Of a stretch of DNA of 64,000 nucleotides, positions 33,255-43,580 are shown piece after piece. The first letter of the stretch is position 1, and every line of letters begins with the position of its first letter. A model generated the notes under the pieces. It saw nothing but the letters and a program-made list of their open reading frames with translations, searched no databases and was not told the DNA's origin. The stretch comes from Rana temporaria (Eukaryota > Chordata > Amphibia > Anura > Ranidae): the NCBI RefSeq assembly GCF_905171775.1, contig NC_053497.1, forward strand, positions 100,053,157 to 100,117,156. Direction: 5' to 3'. A program made the translations under genes and the position numbers.

Positions 33255-34249
33255 GGTGTTCACAAGAGGTCATCCGAACCCTTTTGCTCGCAAGAAAGTC
33301 TTCCACGAACACCACTTACTACAGGATTTGGAAGAAATTTGTGACCCTAGCGGAATCCAACCGGTTCAACCCACTGTTTCCGGAGGTTCATAATATTTTG
33401 TTATTTTTACAGTCAGGCCTAGACCTAGGTTTAGGACACAGCACTCTAAAGGTCCAGGTGTCTGCCATCTCAGCCTTAACAGATGTCAGATGGGCACTTA
33501 ATCCACTGGTGGACAGATTTTTGAAGGCGGTTCTGAGACTTCGCCCGCCCAGGAAATCTCTATACCCCAAATGGGATCTGACAATTGTGCTGGAAGCCCT
33601 AGCACGTTCCCCATTCGCTCCTACAGAAGGTTGCTCATTAGAGGACATTACCTGGAAGACAGCCTTCCTGATTGCAATCACATCGGGGCGCAGGGTGTCG
33701 GAAATCCAAGCCCTGGGAGCCCAAGAGCCTTACATCACATTCTTTCCAGACAGGGTAGTACTACAGCCAATGCATCAGTTCATTCCCAAAGTTCCTTCGG
33801 TCTTTCATTTCAATCAAGAATGGGTACTTCCAACATTTGAAGGGGAACAAACATCCACAAACCTGCATGAGCTAGATGTGGCCAGATCCTTAAAACATTA
33901 TCTTAAGGTGACACAGGAATTCAGAAAGGACCAACGCCTCTTCATCATCCCCAAAGGGGCAAGGAAAGGAAAAGCAGCCTCCAAGTCAACAGTGGCAAGA
34001 TGGATTGTAGGAATCATCCAGAAAACCTATCGGGCTAGTGGTCTTCCTATTCCCAAGGCAATAAACGCACATTCAACGAGAGGAGTCGCCTCGTCCTGGG
34101 CAGCCCTGGCAAGGGTCTCCCCGGAAACTATCTGCAGGGCAGCAAGCTGGTCTTCCTTCGGCACCTTTATGTCCCACTATAGTCTTGACCCGGCAGCCCT
34201 CACATCGAGAGACTTTGGGAGAAAATTGCTAGAACGCTCTACTCTATAA
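32942..34249 (+). CDS. DIRS tyrosine recombinase
   Basis: From the ATG at 32,942 to the stop at 34,247-34,249 there are 435 codons. The start is the nearest ATG upstream of the recombinase domain and makes the gene overlap the RT frame by 313 bp; another start is possible. An N-terminal SAM-like part (RKSSTNTTYYRIWKKFVTLA) is followed by the catalytic part. Arg I is in SGRRVSEIQAL (33,692-33,694) and the HxxR box is HSTRG (His 34,070-34,072, Arg 34,079-34,081). The nucleophile Tyr is in FGTFMSHYSLDP (34,178-34,180). All key residues are present. The enzyme joins the circular DNA copy to the chromosome. Open frames upstream in the same phase (31,421-32,941) are a shadow of RT. Confidence 0.92.
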   Translation: MSDSSGYRCSDPALDIPVGLCLSPNSLDSEIPPASDKGRSNHPSDHSILAKEAVVPATGQSIPEQSDISTSQEQPADAGQFHPPESRDPGFEGLDIERRRLGDIGCSQEVIRTLLLARKSSTNTTYYRIWKKFVTLAESNRFNPLFPEVHNILLFLQSGLDLGLGHSTLKVQVSAISALTDVRWALNPLVDRFLKAVLRLRPPRKSLYPKWDLTIVLEALARSPFAPTEGCSLEDITWKTAFLIAITSGRRVSEIQALGAQEPYITFFPDRVVLQPMHQFIPKVPSVFHFNQEWVLPTFEGEQTSTNLHELDVARSLKHYLKVTQEFRKDQRLFIIPKGARKGKAASKSTVARWIVGIIQKTYRASGLPIPKAINAHSTRGVASSWAALARVSPETICRAASWSSFGTFMSHYSLDPAALTSRDFGRKLLERSTL

Positions 34250-34305
34250 TTATTAAATATATTTTTTCTTGAGCAGTACCCTCCCTGTGAAGCGAGTTAT
34301 TTGAC

Positions 34306-34403
34306 CATTGGTATGCTGCCATGGAGGCACCAGGAAAATGGAAAATTGAATACCTACCTTTCTGTAATTTTCCTTTCCTGGTGCCTACCCATGGCAGCAT
34401 ACA
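34306..34403. repeat. DIRS internal complementary region
   Basis: The first third (CCATTGGTATGCTGCCATGG and on to CCAGGAAA) is the complement of the element's left end. The rest (ATGGAAAATTGAATACC to CATGGCAGCATAC) is the complement of the right end. Read on the other strand, it is right end, TTTT, left end: the junction of a circle. This feature is used as a template in DIRS replication to complete the ends. Confidence 0.88.
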
Positions 34404-34447
34404 CCCTCCCTTATGGACTGCTCTGCGGTCTGAGGGCTAGTAACAAG

Positions 34448-34599
34448 AATGCCTATCTGAGGGGGGAACCCTTTTTTATTGAGAGAGTTACGTGGTCCTG
34501 TGGGTCAGTGGGGGCGGAGCCATGACCATTGGTATGCTGCCATGGGTAGGCACCAGGAAAGGAAAATTACAGAAAGGTAGGTATTCAATTTTCCATTTT
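34448..34599. repeat. DIRS right inverted terminal repeat and tail
   Basis: AATGCCTATCTGAGGGGGGA to GGTAGGCACCAGGAAA (34,448-34,560) inverts the left repeat. The outer tail GGAAAATTACAGAAAGG to TTCAATTTTCCATTTT is unique to this end and is mirrored in the internal complementary region. Confidence 0.9.
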
Positions 34600-35725
34600 C
34601 ATAAATATATTCTTATTATAGCCGAATTTACCACCCTAACTCCTCCCACAGCTTTTACACTACATAGACAGTAATATACTGAAATGGTTCGCGAAATATT
34701 GTAATTTTTACGGCAAAATGGTCCCATAGGAATTGAAATGCTCAAAACTAGAGTGGGAGCTGACAAAAGCTGAAGAATCAGGACATGATTTCTAAACTGC
34801 TACCACTCCCTCATTTTCAAGCCCACCTACACAAATCTTATATCAAAACGTTCAGCTATCCCTGCTGCCACTACACGTGTCCACAGCTAAGCCATAGTCC
34901 TGAAAGTTTTCACAATTTGACCATTTGTTTGCAATTCACGCCATTCATTGAAACTCCACTAGACTACTGGTGGAGGCAAGAACACTTCACACAATTTTTC
35001 AACCAAAAAAATGATATACACATTCCCTTTTTGCTGCCAACACCCACAACTAACCTAATCACGTGTCTCCACATTTTAACAGATGTAGTGCTACTGTGTG
35101 GTTGGTGCTGCTCAATATGACCTTGCATGGCACCATAGTTATGCATTATGGTAATAATATGTGTTGACTCAATACATTTATGGAGCTGGCCTAATGCAAA
35201 TTGTTACCGAAGGCAGTTAATAATTTAGTTTACTAGTTTTGATTATTTAAAAAATAATCTCTAAAGAAATTCTGCACACAGATGCTTAGTATGCATTCAG
35301 GTTCCATCACTTATTACAAGGCAGATGGAGTGGAGTTGGTGTGACAAATGAGAGGCTACTAGTGTCCAATGAATGCATGGAGAAGGTTCCAAGACCTTTA
35401 TCAATATGAATCTCTGCAGACCACGTCTGTGGGGCACACGCTGTTATACTGTACAAATAAAGTCTGATATTGGGAGTTCTTCAGTTACATCACGACAGAA
35501 TATGGAACAAGGAATGTGTTCTCACGGATCCTCTTTTCTTTATAGTGTGGGATGATTCATTTGTTGTTTTTTAGTATCCTTTTTTAAAATCTACAAATCA
35601 TAGTGTGAGGATACCTACAATGTGTGGTGAAAAAGGAGTTTAGACTGTAATAAACATATTCAAAGTAAATGTGTTTATGCAGTATTGGAACACAATTGAA
35701 TCACTTATTTGGTTCTGTACATTTT

Positions 35726-35756
<31 letters not shown>

Positions 35757-36540
35757 ATATTCTTTTTTTTTATTTCTTGCCGCTAACATTTTGTTGTAAA
35801 ATAAAAATGTCTGTTCCAGCAAATTCACAAAATAATTATCTACTGCTCTGTTTACTTTTCTGTGTAGTTTTATCTTGTAGGAAAATAAGATGCACATTTC
35901 TTTTTTCCATTTGAAATGGATTTCTGTTTGTTGCCCCATCTGGATTGTGTATATAACAAAGCAGCAGAAGCTGTTACTATTACAAGGACTCCACAACTCT
36001 GCAGTTTTTACATAGTATCATTGGCAATGAAGACGAGAGAATTTATAGTCTGCTTGAGTGACTCACATCTGGTCTGCTCAAGGAATTGCCACCATTACTG
36101 AAAGCCACACAGCGACGATAACTGAGCCTCTTTGTCAGCCATGGGATAAACAAATGGAAGATGTAACAAGAATGTGCCAAATATAACGCAAACTACTACA
36201 AAGTGGAACTCAATGTGGGAATTGTCACTGTGGAGTCAATGGTCAAATAATCGCATTTCAACTGACGAAATAAAAAATCAATCATTGAATTGTTTTCTGG
36301 CACTATCATTGAGCGATTGTGAGCATAATGGATGTAATTGGCAAGAGTCTACCTTCATGCAGCTTGTTTTTGCCAAGGGTTCAAATGCTTTTTTTTTTTT
36401 TGCTGTCTGTGTACCCATGTGGCAAGATTTCTCATTACTTGCTGTAACGCAACAGTGAAAAATCGGACAGACTTTTATTGCTACTTCTGTATTCCAGAGA
36501 TTTTCCTTTTTTCTTGTTTGGATTACTCTCTCTCCCTAAG
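34600..36540. other. Unassigned interval after the DIRS element
   Basis: No gene is recognised. The DIRS element seems to have entered non-coding sequence. A poly-T run of about 26 lies at 35,732-35,757, and a T-rich stretch lies at about 36,388-36,400. Open frames are short and unremarkable. Confidence 0.5.
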
Positions 36541-37966
36541 GGCTGGTTCACACTGGTGTTTTTTGGTCAAATGCGATTTGGCATGTCAAAAATTGCAGGC
36601 AATGGCACCGTCCTAATTGCGGCGCTGCACCGATTTTCAAAAAGTAGTTTCTGCCCAGGTTCACACTGGGTACGATTTGCTTCGATTTGAGATGCGATTT
36701 CACATGTGAAATCGCATCTCAAATTGTCGGCAATGACACTGTCCTAATCGGTGCGACGCCGCATCAATTTTAAAAAGTAGTTCCTGTACTACTTTTTGCG
36801 ATTTACATAGACATCTGTGCAGAAAGCTGCATAGATGTCTCTTAAATCGCGGCCGAAATCGGGACTGCCAGCGGGAGTGAAGCCGTGCGAGTTCAGCTGA
36901 ACTCGCACGGCTTCACTCCCGCAGCCCAGTGTGAACCAGGGCTCAGTACTACTTTTTGTGATTTCGGCACGCGATTTACATTGACATCTGTGCAGAAACC
37001 TGCACAGATGTCTCTACAATCGCGTCTGAAATCGGGACTGCCAGCGGGAGTGAAATTGTGCGAGTTCAGCTGAAACCGCAGCAATGAGAGGCTTGTGCAC
37101 GATTTCAACCCGGTGTTCTGCCGAGATGTGTCCCCCTGGCGCATAATACCCGCCCTGGACTGCGCAGGCGTAGGGCTGTAGCTCCGAATATTACCAAACA
37201 TGAAGAGCTGTAGATTGCGCCTGCGCAATGAACAGAGCATTGTGACAGTCGTTGCCGCATGTTCCCGATGCTCACTCCACTCTGCAAGGGGGGCGGTGTA
37301 TTACAATTATATCGTGTAAGGGGCAGATGCCACAAACTCCGCCATCAACAGTGCAAAACTCGCCTTTTTTTTTTTTTCATACACCTGCGCCCCCTTGCAG
37401 ACGATATAATAGTAATATACACGCCTATATCGTCTGCAAGGGGGGGCGGGTGTATGAAAAGAAGGGCAAGTTTTGCACTGTTGATTGGGGAGCTTGTGGC
37501 ATCCGCCCCTTACACAATATAATTGTAATACACCCGCCCCCCTTGCAGAGTGGAGCGAGCATAGGGAGCGTGTGGCACAATATTGTGCTCATTGCGCATG
37601 CGCCGTGTCCAGGCGATGCACAGCTGTGTTGAACTTCAGCAATTTTCGGAGGTCGGCTGCGCTGGCACAGGACAGCAGGAGGTTCGCTGCACCTGCGCAG
37701 GACAGAGTGGGCAAAATCCACCAGGGAACAATTCTCGCCAGGACAGCGGCAATGCATTCCGACTTCGGGGGTGATTTTAAAGACATCTGTGCAGGTTCCT
37801 CCACAGATGTCTTCAACAATCGCCTCCCGAAGTCGCCAAAAGTAGTACAGGAACTACTTTTGGGAATCGGTGCTGCACCGATGCGGACGGTGCCATTGCC
37901 AGCAATAGCTGCCGATTTGGCATGTCAAGTCGCATACCAAATTGTACCAATGTGAACCTAGCTAAA
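36541..37966. repeat. Nested palindrome, TTCACACTGG type
   Basis: The outer arms are GGCTGGTTCACACTGGTG (36,541) and the complement-like ACCAATGTGAACCTAGC (37,966), and GGCAATGGCACCGTCC / GGACGGTGCCATTGCC also pair. Inside the left arm sits a further copy with CAGGTTCACACTGGGTACGA and CCAGTGTGAACCAGGG ends (36,657-36,940). The centre holds a separate GC-rich palindrome (about 37,255-37,560) with arms CACTCCACTCTGCAAGGGGG / CCCCCTTGCAGAGTGGAGCG. Several open frames of 100-156 codons here mirror each other on the two arms and are not genes. Confidence 0.65.
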
Positions 37967-37991
37967 AGGCACAATAAACAGCATGCAGATG

Positions 37992-38298
37992 GTTAAGTGC
38001 CGGTTCACATATATGCAATGCGGGAACCAGCACGATTCTAGTTCAGGTTCCTGCAATAGCATGTCCCTGTCAGTTGATACTGAGATCTTCAAACTGCGGG
38101 TGTCAATGCAAAGTTAATGACACCCCAAATCGGATTGCAGTGCGAACTGCCAGATGGTGCAGGAATCGGCTCACATAGGTGTAAATACTTATTTGATGCG
38201 ATTCCAGCGTTGACCAAAATAGGGTCCTGCACCTTTTTGGTTCAAATGCGATGCAAAATGTGATGTCTAACATCGCACAAGTGTGAACCCAGCCTAAA
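37992..38298. repeat. TTCACACTGG-type MITE, short copy
   Basis: It starts GGTTAAGTGCCGGTTCACAT and ends ACAAGTGTGAACCCAGCCTA. Inner blocks resemble the copy at 10,125-10,430, including CACCTTTTTGGTTCAAATGCG versus CACCTTTTTGGTGCAGATGCG. Non-coding. Confidence 0.6.
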
Positions 38299-38449
38299 CC
38301 TATTCCTGAATGGATGTAATGTACAGAGTAAAATATATGTTGTCTGGGAGCCATATTTTTGCTCATATGAATACATTACAGAAAATGTTTAAAAAAAAAA
38401 AAATATTCCTTTGTTTGTGCAGTGGTTACGTGTGCATAGCATTGTCTAT

Positions 38450-38853
38450 AAGGGCTCTTTCACACGGGCGGACCGTATGTCCGCTTTTTCATCCATCCGT
38501 GTACAGATGAAAAAGGGACATACATTGATCCCTATGAGATTGCGGGTGTCAGCGGATGAACATCCGATCTCATCAGTGTCCGCAATCCTTCGATTCTGCA
38601 GACGGAGGAAACCCCTATTTTTCCATCGGTCATTGGATCGGCTGAACAGGGACAGACGGTCCGTGTTCATCTGATTACCCCCCCCATAGGGGAGAGCGGA
38701 GATCTGACAGTGCGGTCCCTGCACAGTGTGCGGGGACCACCCTGTCATCCGCCGGCTCAGTGGGGATCAGCGGAGCGATGGCTGCTGAGCAAGTGGGAGG
38801 TTCATGGGGTGGATCATCACGGATCCGTCCCGTATGAAGGAGCCCTTACACAC
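38450..38853. repeat. CTTTCACACGGGCGGA-type MITE
   Basis: It runs from GGGCTCTTTCACACGGGCGG to CCCGTATGAAGGAGCCCTTA. The inner pair TCCGCTTTTTCATCCATCCG / AGATGAAAAAGGGACATAC forms a hairpin. Relatives lie at 49,577-49,788 (left half, inverted) and 49,789-50,114. Confidence 0.65.
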
Positions 38854-38872
38854 TGAGGTTCATTTAAAGCGG

Positions 38873-39086
38873 GGTTTCACCCAAAAAAAAAATGTTTAAC
38901 ATTACATTCAGCCGAGTTGTCAGAATGACAATCGGCTGTTTTTTTTTATTTTATCCCCGTACATACCGTATTTTCACCGCCGCTTCCGGGTATGTCTTCT
39001 GCGGGACTGGGCGTTCCTATCTCATTGACAGGCTTCCGACCATCGCATACTGCGCGTCACGAGTTGCCGAGTTCATACTCGTGTAG
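38873..39086. repeat. Half copy of the 20,328-20,893 palindrome family
   Basis: TTTAAAGCGGGGTTTCACCC, then AACATTACATTCAGCCGAGT, TATCCCCGTACATACCGTAT and GCGGGACTGGGCGTTCCTAT follow the same order as the left arm at 20,330-20,490. The right arm is missing. Confidence 0.6.
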
Positions 39087-40140
39087 GTGGATGCAGCATC
39101 GGTACCCAACTGCCTCTACACTGTGAACTGAGAGATCAAAGACCACTGCTCGCCCAGTTCTCTCCCTTCAGTGATCAGAGAGATGGTAACTGTCAGTCAC
39201 CAGCAGGGCACCTTGCACAGCTTTAGGCCTGCCCCCTGAGACTGACCACCAAAATTCCCCAGGGCTTGCCCACGGGCCATCCCAGTGAATCCACCCCCTA
39301 ATCCTGTATATATGCCAGTCCCCCCTCGCACCTGGATATATATGTCAGCCCCACATACCTGTATATGTGCTAGCCCCCCCCCCCTCCTCCACACACACAC
39401 ACCCACACCTGTATATGTCAGCCCCCTCCTACCTGTATATATGTCAGCCCCCCCCCCCCCCCCTCACTGTATGTAAATATATATAGGTCAGCCCCACACA
39501 TACACAAATCTGTAAACACACAAGCCTCTGGCCCCTCCCTGTACACAAACAGCCCCCCTCCCTTTCCTTTGCAGCCCCTACTTGCAAAGAAACTATTCCC
39601 ACCCTGTCTCAGCTCCTTTTCACAAAGCTTACATGTTGCTGACACAGAGGAGCACAGTACAGGCAGCTCACACGCGGGGTGCACATAGTAGCCAGAGGTG
39701 GCAGTAAAGAGCTCGATGTCTGAGCTCAAGGACACAGAAAGCAGCAGAGGCTGCAAGATCGTTTCTATAGTGCACAACACGACTCCCCTTCACCCATCCT
39801 GTCTTCTTCTGGCTCGGGTGGGTCCCTTACAGTTGTATCGCCTGTACCCCCCTGATGGCAGCCCTGGTCACCAGCTCTCTGCTCTGCAGCTCTCGCACTC
39901 AATGGAGCGCCAGGCTGTAAAAGGGGCTGGAGTGGCTGGCTCAGGTTTTCAGCGGCTTGCTGCGAGGCTGAGCCTGCTGCCAGTCCAGGTATCTGGGTGG
40001 AGCCTAACATTAAAGTCAGGATCGGCTGAGTGGTGTCATCTGATAGCTGGCTTTAGCCCACTGAACAAAGTGCATGCCTGTGATCCCCAGGAGAAGTAGG
40101 GCTTAAAGAGCTTTGGCTCTACCTTTCCCTTTAATGTACT
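39087..40140. repeat. Repeat-like interval with a CA/TA-rich VNTR
   Basis: From 39,295 to 39,510 a degenerate minisatellite repeats CCTGTATATATGTCAGCCCC with C-rich spacers of variable length. The flanks show no gene; the end TTTGGCTCTACCTTTCCCTTTAA near 40,110-40,135 resembles that near 12,860. A 133-codon frame at 39,698-40,099 has no recognisable product. Confidence 0.6.
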
Positions 40141-40619
40141 TTTATGAGGCTTCAAGCGAGCTTTGCCATAGACTTTTATGGAGGCTTTGAAGCACCACTG
40201 AAGCTACATGGGGTATCATTTTTTTAAGCAAACAAAAGCAGGTGTAAATGGGACTGTAAGCTAACCATTTTATTTAGTGACAGGAGCTTTGACTGGCGTT
40301 CAGAGAGCTTTACCAAAGCCTGTCCAAAGCTTCGTTGAAGAGTAAATGAGCCCATAATGTGGTAGAATGCGGTGCATACATTACGGCTTAAACCTACAGG
40401 GGGAATCCGTGTTTTTCACATGTGATTTTTCTGTGCTTGTGGTGTTTTTCGTAGGTCATGTGACTCAAAAATCGCATCAGAAACATGACACGGGTTCGTT
40501 CTTGCTGCATTTTCAATGCATTTCAACCTGGAGGTGCGAACTGTCCAAAAAAGCAGCATGCAAGATTTTTAACACAACGGAAACGCAATGGACCAGTGTA
40601 CATAGAATTTAAAAAGATG
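40141..40619. other. Unassigned interval
   Basis: No gene is recognised. The segment 40,400-40,590 contains TTTTTCACATGTGATTTTTC and AAAAATCGCATCAG-like blocks similar in style to the TTCACACTGG repeats, but no clear borders. Confidence 0.35.
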
Positions 40620-41853
40620 CAAATTTATTGCGCTTTTGGTGCACCAAAGGTGCCGATAATGGCCGACAATAAATTCATAATTTTCCTCAGTTTAGGCCGA
40701 TATGTATTCTTCTACATAGTTTTGATAAAAAAAATAGCAATAAGCGTATATTGATTGGTTTGCGCAAAAGTTATAGGGCCAGATTCACGTAGAATCGCGG
40801 CGGTGTAACGTATCCTAGATACGTTACACCGCCGCAAATTTTCATCGCAAGTGCCTGATTCACCAAGCACTTGCGATGAAAACTACGCCGGCGCAAGGCG
40901 GGCCAATTTAAATGGGCGTGTACCATTTAAATTAGGCGCGCTCCCGCGCCGGACCTACTGCGCATGCTCCGTTTCTTAACTCCCGTAATACAATTGCTGA
41001 CTAAAGTTAGGGCACCAAAAAAAACGACTAACTTTGCGACGGGAAACTAGACTAGCGGCAACATAGCAAACGCGAAAATCCGTCGTGGATCCGCCGTAAC
41101 TCCTAATTTGCATACCCAACGCTGGTTTACGACGCAAACTCCCCCCAGCAGCGGCCGCGGTACTGCATCCTAAGATCCGATAGTGTAAAACAATTACACC
41201 TGTCGGATCTTAGGGACATCTATGCGTAACTAATTCTATGAATCAGTCGCATAGATAGAATTTGTGAATCTGGCCCATAGTGTCTACAAAATACGGGATT
41301 GATTTATGGCATTTATATTTTTATTATTTTTTTGTTAGTAATGGAGGCGATCTGCGGTTTTTATCGTGACTGCGACATTGCGGCAGACACATCGGACACT
41401 TTTGACACTTTTTTGGGACCACTGTCACTTATACAGCGATCAGTGCTATAAAAATGCACCGATTACTATGTAAATGACACTGGCAGGGAAGGGATTAAAC
41501 ACTAGGGGGCAATCAAGCAGTTAAGTGTGTCCTAGGGAGTGATTCTAACTGTAGGGGGGGTGGTCTCACTAGAACATGACAGTGATCAATGCTTCCGATG
41601 ACAGGGAGCAGTAGCTCCCTGTCATGTTGCTAGGTAGAACAGGGAAATGCCTTGTTTACATAGGCATCTCCCCGTTCTGCTTCTTCGCGCCACGATCGCA
41701 GGACACCGGTGGACATCGATTCCGCGGGCACACTCACGCAGTATGCGGCAAGCGCGCGCCCACTAGACAGAGAATTAAAGGGGACGTACAGGTACGCCCA
41801 CCACTGCCATTCTGCCGATGTATATCGGCGTGTGGCGGTCGGTAAGTAGTTAA
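40620..41853. repeat. TTAACCACTT-type repeat split by an insertion
   Basis: The left part (about 40,660-40,775) carries AGTTTAGGCCGATATGTATT and AATAAGCGTATATTGATTGG. The right part (41,277-41,853) carries GTCTACAAAATACGGGATTG, TTTTTTGGGACCACTGTCAC, GACACTGGCAGGGAAGGGAT and the end GGTAAGTAGTTAA. The order matches 6,031-6,330, so the 501 bp between the two parts is a clean later insertion. Confidence 0.65.
40776..41276. mobile_element. GGGCCAGATTCAC-type DNA element, 501 bp
   Basis: Its ends GGGCCAGATTCACGTAGAAT and ATTTGTGAATCTGGCCC are inverted copies, with ATA on both flanks. The interior has local hairpins (CGGCGGTGTAACGTATC / GATACGTTACACCGCCG; CATCGCAAGTGCTTG-type pairs) and no reading frame. 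It is a non-autonomous DNA transposon of uncertain superfamily, inserted in the older repeat around it. Confidence 0.8.
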
Positions 41854-41861
41854 ACTGTCAT

Positions 41862-42272
41862 TTTCGGTTTTGGCACCAAAATTTCCAAACTCTACATTCA
41901 TCTGTACAGTGTGGTAGGGTGCATTATCCTGCTGAAAGAGGCCACTGCCATCAGGGAATACCACTTCCATGAAGGGTACTTGGTAAGCAACAATGTTAAG
42001 GTAGGTGGTACCTGTCAAAGTAACATGAATGGCAGGACCCAAGATTTCCCAGCAGAACATTGCCCAACGCATCACAGTGCCTCCGCTGGCTTGCCTTCTT
42101 CCCATACTGCATCCTGGTGCCATATCTTCCCTGGGTAAGTGACACACTAGTGCCCGGCTGCCCACATGATATAAAAGAAAACATGATTCATCAGATCAGT
42201 CCACCTTCCATTGCTCTGTGATCCAGTTCTGATGCACATGTGCCCATTGTAGGCACTTGTGGCTGTGGACAC
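41862..42272 (-). pseudogene. Tc1-like transposase fragment of a second lineage
   Basis: On the minus strand the translation shows HVHQNWITEQWKVD, a TGA where Trp is expected before SDES, then GGTVMRWAMFCWEILGP and GLFQQDNAPYHT. These are the central blocks of a Tc1-like DDE transposase. The first and second catalytic Asp positions are present, and the fragment ends before the expected Glu. Residues differ clearly from the two Tc1 copies at 22,881 and 61,818, so this is another family. No terminal repeats are seen. Confidence 0.8.
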
Positions 42273-42304
42273 AGGTCAGCGTGGCCACCCTGACTGGTGT
42301 GCGG

Positions 42305-42609
42305 TAACGATGGGCTCGGGCTTGTTCGGATCGAGCCCTCCAGGAAGCTGGCACTGCACACCACCAATCATAAGCAGCGTGTGTATGTGCAGCTGCCGGT
42401 CGGGAAATACCTCACTGCCTATGATTGGCGGTGTACAGCAGGGGTGGGCAGGGGGGACGGCTGCCCCTGGCGCAATGGTTTATTGCAGGGATGGGGGGCA
42501 CAGTTTGGCATCTTTGCCCTGGGCACTGGATGACCTTGTCCTGCCACTGGTGTACAGTGACGGCTTCCTGGTGGGTACGATCCGAAAGACATGCCTGAGC
42601 CCATCACTG
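42305..42609. mobile_element. hAT-like palindromic MITE, copy 2, carrying an insertion
   Basis: The ends TAACGATGGGCTCGGGCTTG and CATGCCTGAGCCCATCACTG are inverted. The flanks GTGTGCGG (42,297-42,304) and GTCTGCAG (42,610-42,617) agree at 6 of 8 bases. The family is the one at 7,421-7,605. A 111-bp element at 42,439-42,549 has entered it. Confidence 0.65.
42439..42549. mobile_element. Small hAT-like element, 111 bp, perfect duplication
   Basis: It starts CAGGGGTGGGCAGG and ends CCTTGTCCTGCCACTG, with exact 8-bp flanks GTGTACAG at 42,431-42,438 and 42,550-42,557. It is nested in the palindromic element around it. Confidence 0.7.
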
Positions 42610-42835
42610 GTCTGCAGCTAAGTATCCCCATACACAACAAACTGGGACATCTGGTTTTTTTCTGCTTTCTGCAAATCAACTTCACACAACATGTTCACTT
42701 GCTGCCTAATATATCCCACGCCTTCCACATGCCATCGGAAGAGATAATCCATGGATTTCACTTTACCTGTCAGCTGTCATAAAGATATGGCTGATCAATG
42801 TATACCAATGCAACTCCAGAGCTGGAGTTCAGCTT

Positions 42836-43580
42836 TAATTCTTCCCTATTCTATTTAATTCTTCCCTATTCTATTTAATTCTTCCCTATTCTATTTAATT
42901 CTTCCCTATTTAATTCTTCCCTATTCTATTTAATTCTTCCCTATTCTATTTAATTCTTCCCTATTTAATTATTCCCTATTCTATTCTTCCCTATTTAATT
43001 ATTGCCTATTATATTTAATTCTTCCCTATTTAATTCTTCCCTATTTATTTCTTCCCTATTATATTTAATTCTTCCCTATTTAATTCTTCCCTATTATATT
43101 TAATTCTTCCCTATTTAATTCTTCCCTATTATATTTAATTCTTCCCTATTTAATGTTTCCCTATTATATTTAATTCTTCCCTATTCTATTTAATTCTTCC
43201 CTATTCTATTTAATTCTTCCCTATTTAATTCTTCCCTATTCTATTTAATTCTTACCTATTTAATTATTCCCTATTTAATTCTTCCCTATTATATTTAATT
43301 CTTCCCTATTCTATTTAATTTTTCCCTATTTAATTCTGGCACATTATTATAATCTAGGTATTGCTGACACATTGCAAGTCTTTACAAATTTTAGACAAAT
43401 GTGGACACCTCTTCTAAGTGCCATCATAAATTCTTCCCTATTATATTTAATGCTTTCCTATTTAATTTTTCCCTATTATATTTAATGCTTCCCTATTTAA
43501 TTCTTCCCTATTCTATTTAATTATTCCCTATGTAATACTTCCCTATTCTATTTAATTCTTCCCTATTTAATTCTGGCGCA
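42836..43580. repeat. TTCTTCCCTATT minisatellite with duplicated spacer
   Basis: Tandem units such as TAATTCTTCCCTATTCTATT (20-21 bp) and TAATTCTTCCCTATT (15 bp) fill 42,836-43,335 and 43,428-43,568. Point variants include ATATT for CTATT, and TAATTATT. Between and after the arrays, one block of about 100 bp (TCTGGCACATTATTATAATC to AGTGCCATCA) occurs twice, at 43,334-43,428 and 43,568-43,668. So the array and its flank were duplicated together. It ends about 330 bp before the FIP1-like start codon. Not a CRISPR: there are no unique spacers of constant length. Confidence 0.93.

Larger units (their letters stand above)
28994..34599 (+). mobile_element. Complete DIRS1-like tyrosine-recombinase retrotransposon
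   Basis: This element of about 5.6 kb has inverted terminal repeats (28,994-29,104 and 34,448-34,560 plus a tail to about 34,599). It has an internal complementary region at 34,306-34,403 and open frames for Gag, reverse transcriptase with RNase H, and a tyrosine recombinase. This is the gene order and end structure of the DIRS1 group, which replicates through RNA, makes a circular DNA and integrates by recombinase. No target duplication flanks it, as expected for the group. All frames are open, so the insertion looks young and may be recently active. The 5' leader (29,105-29,663) is GC-rich and holds no recognised gene. Confidence 0.93.

Noticed and set aside
36885..37955. Opposed open frames of 100-156 codons
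   Set aside because: They mirror each other across a palindrome, so they are products of inverted arms rather than genes.
42836..43580. Repeat array that could suggest a CRISPR
   Set aside because: Units are contiguous and of two lengths with no unique spacers of fixed size, in a vertebrate genome. It is a minisatellite.
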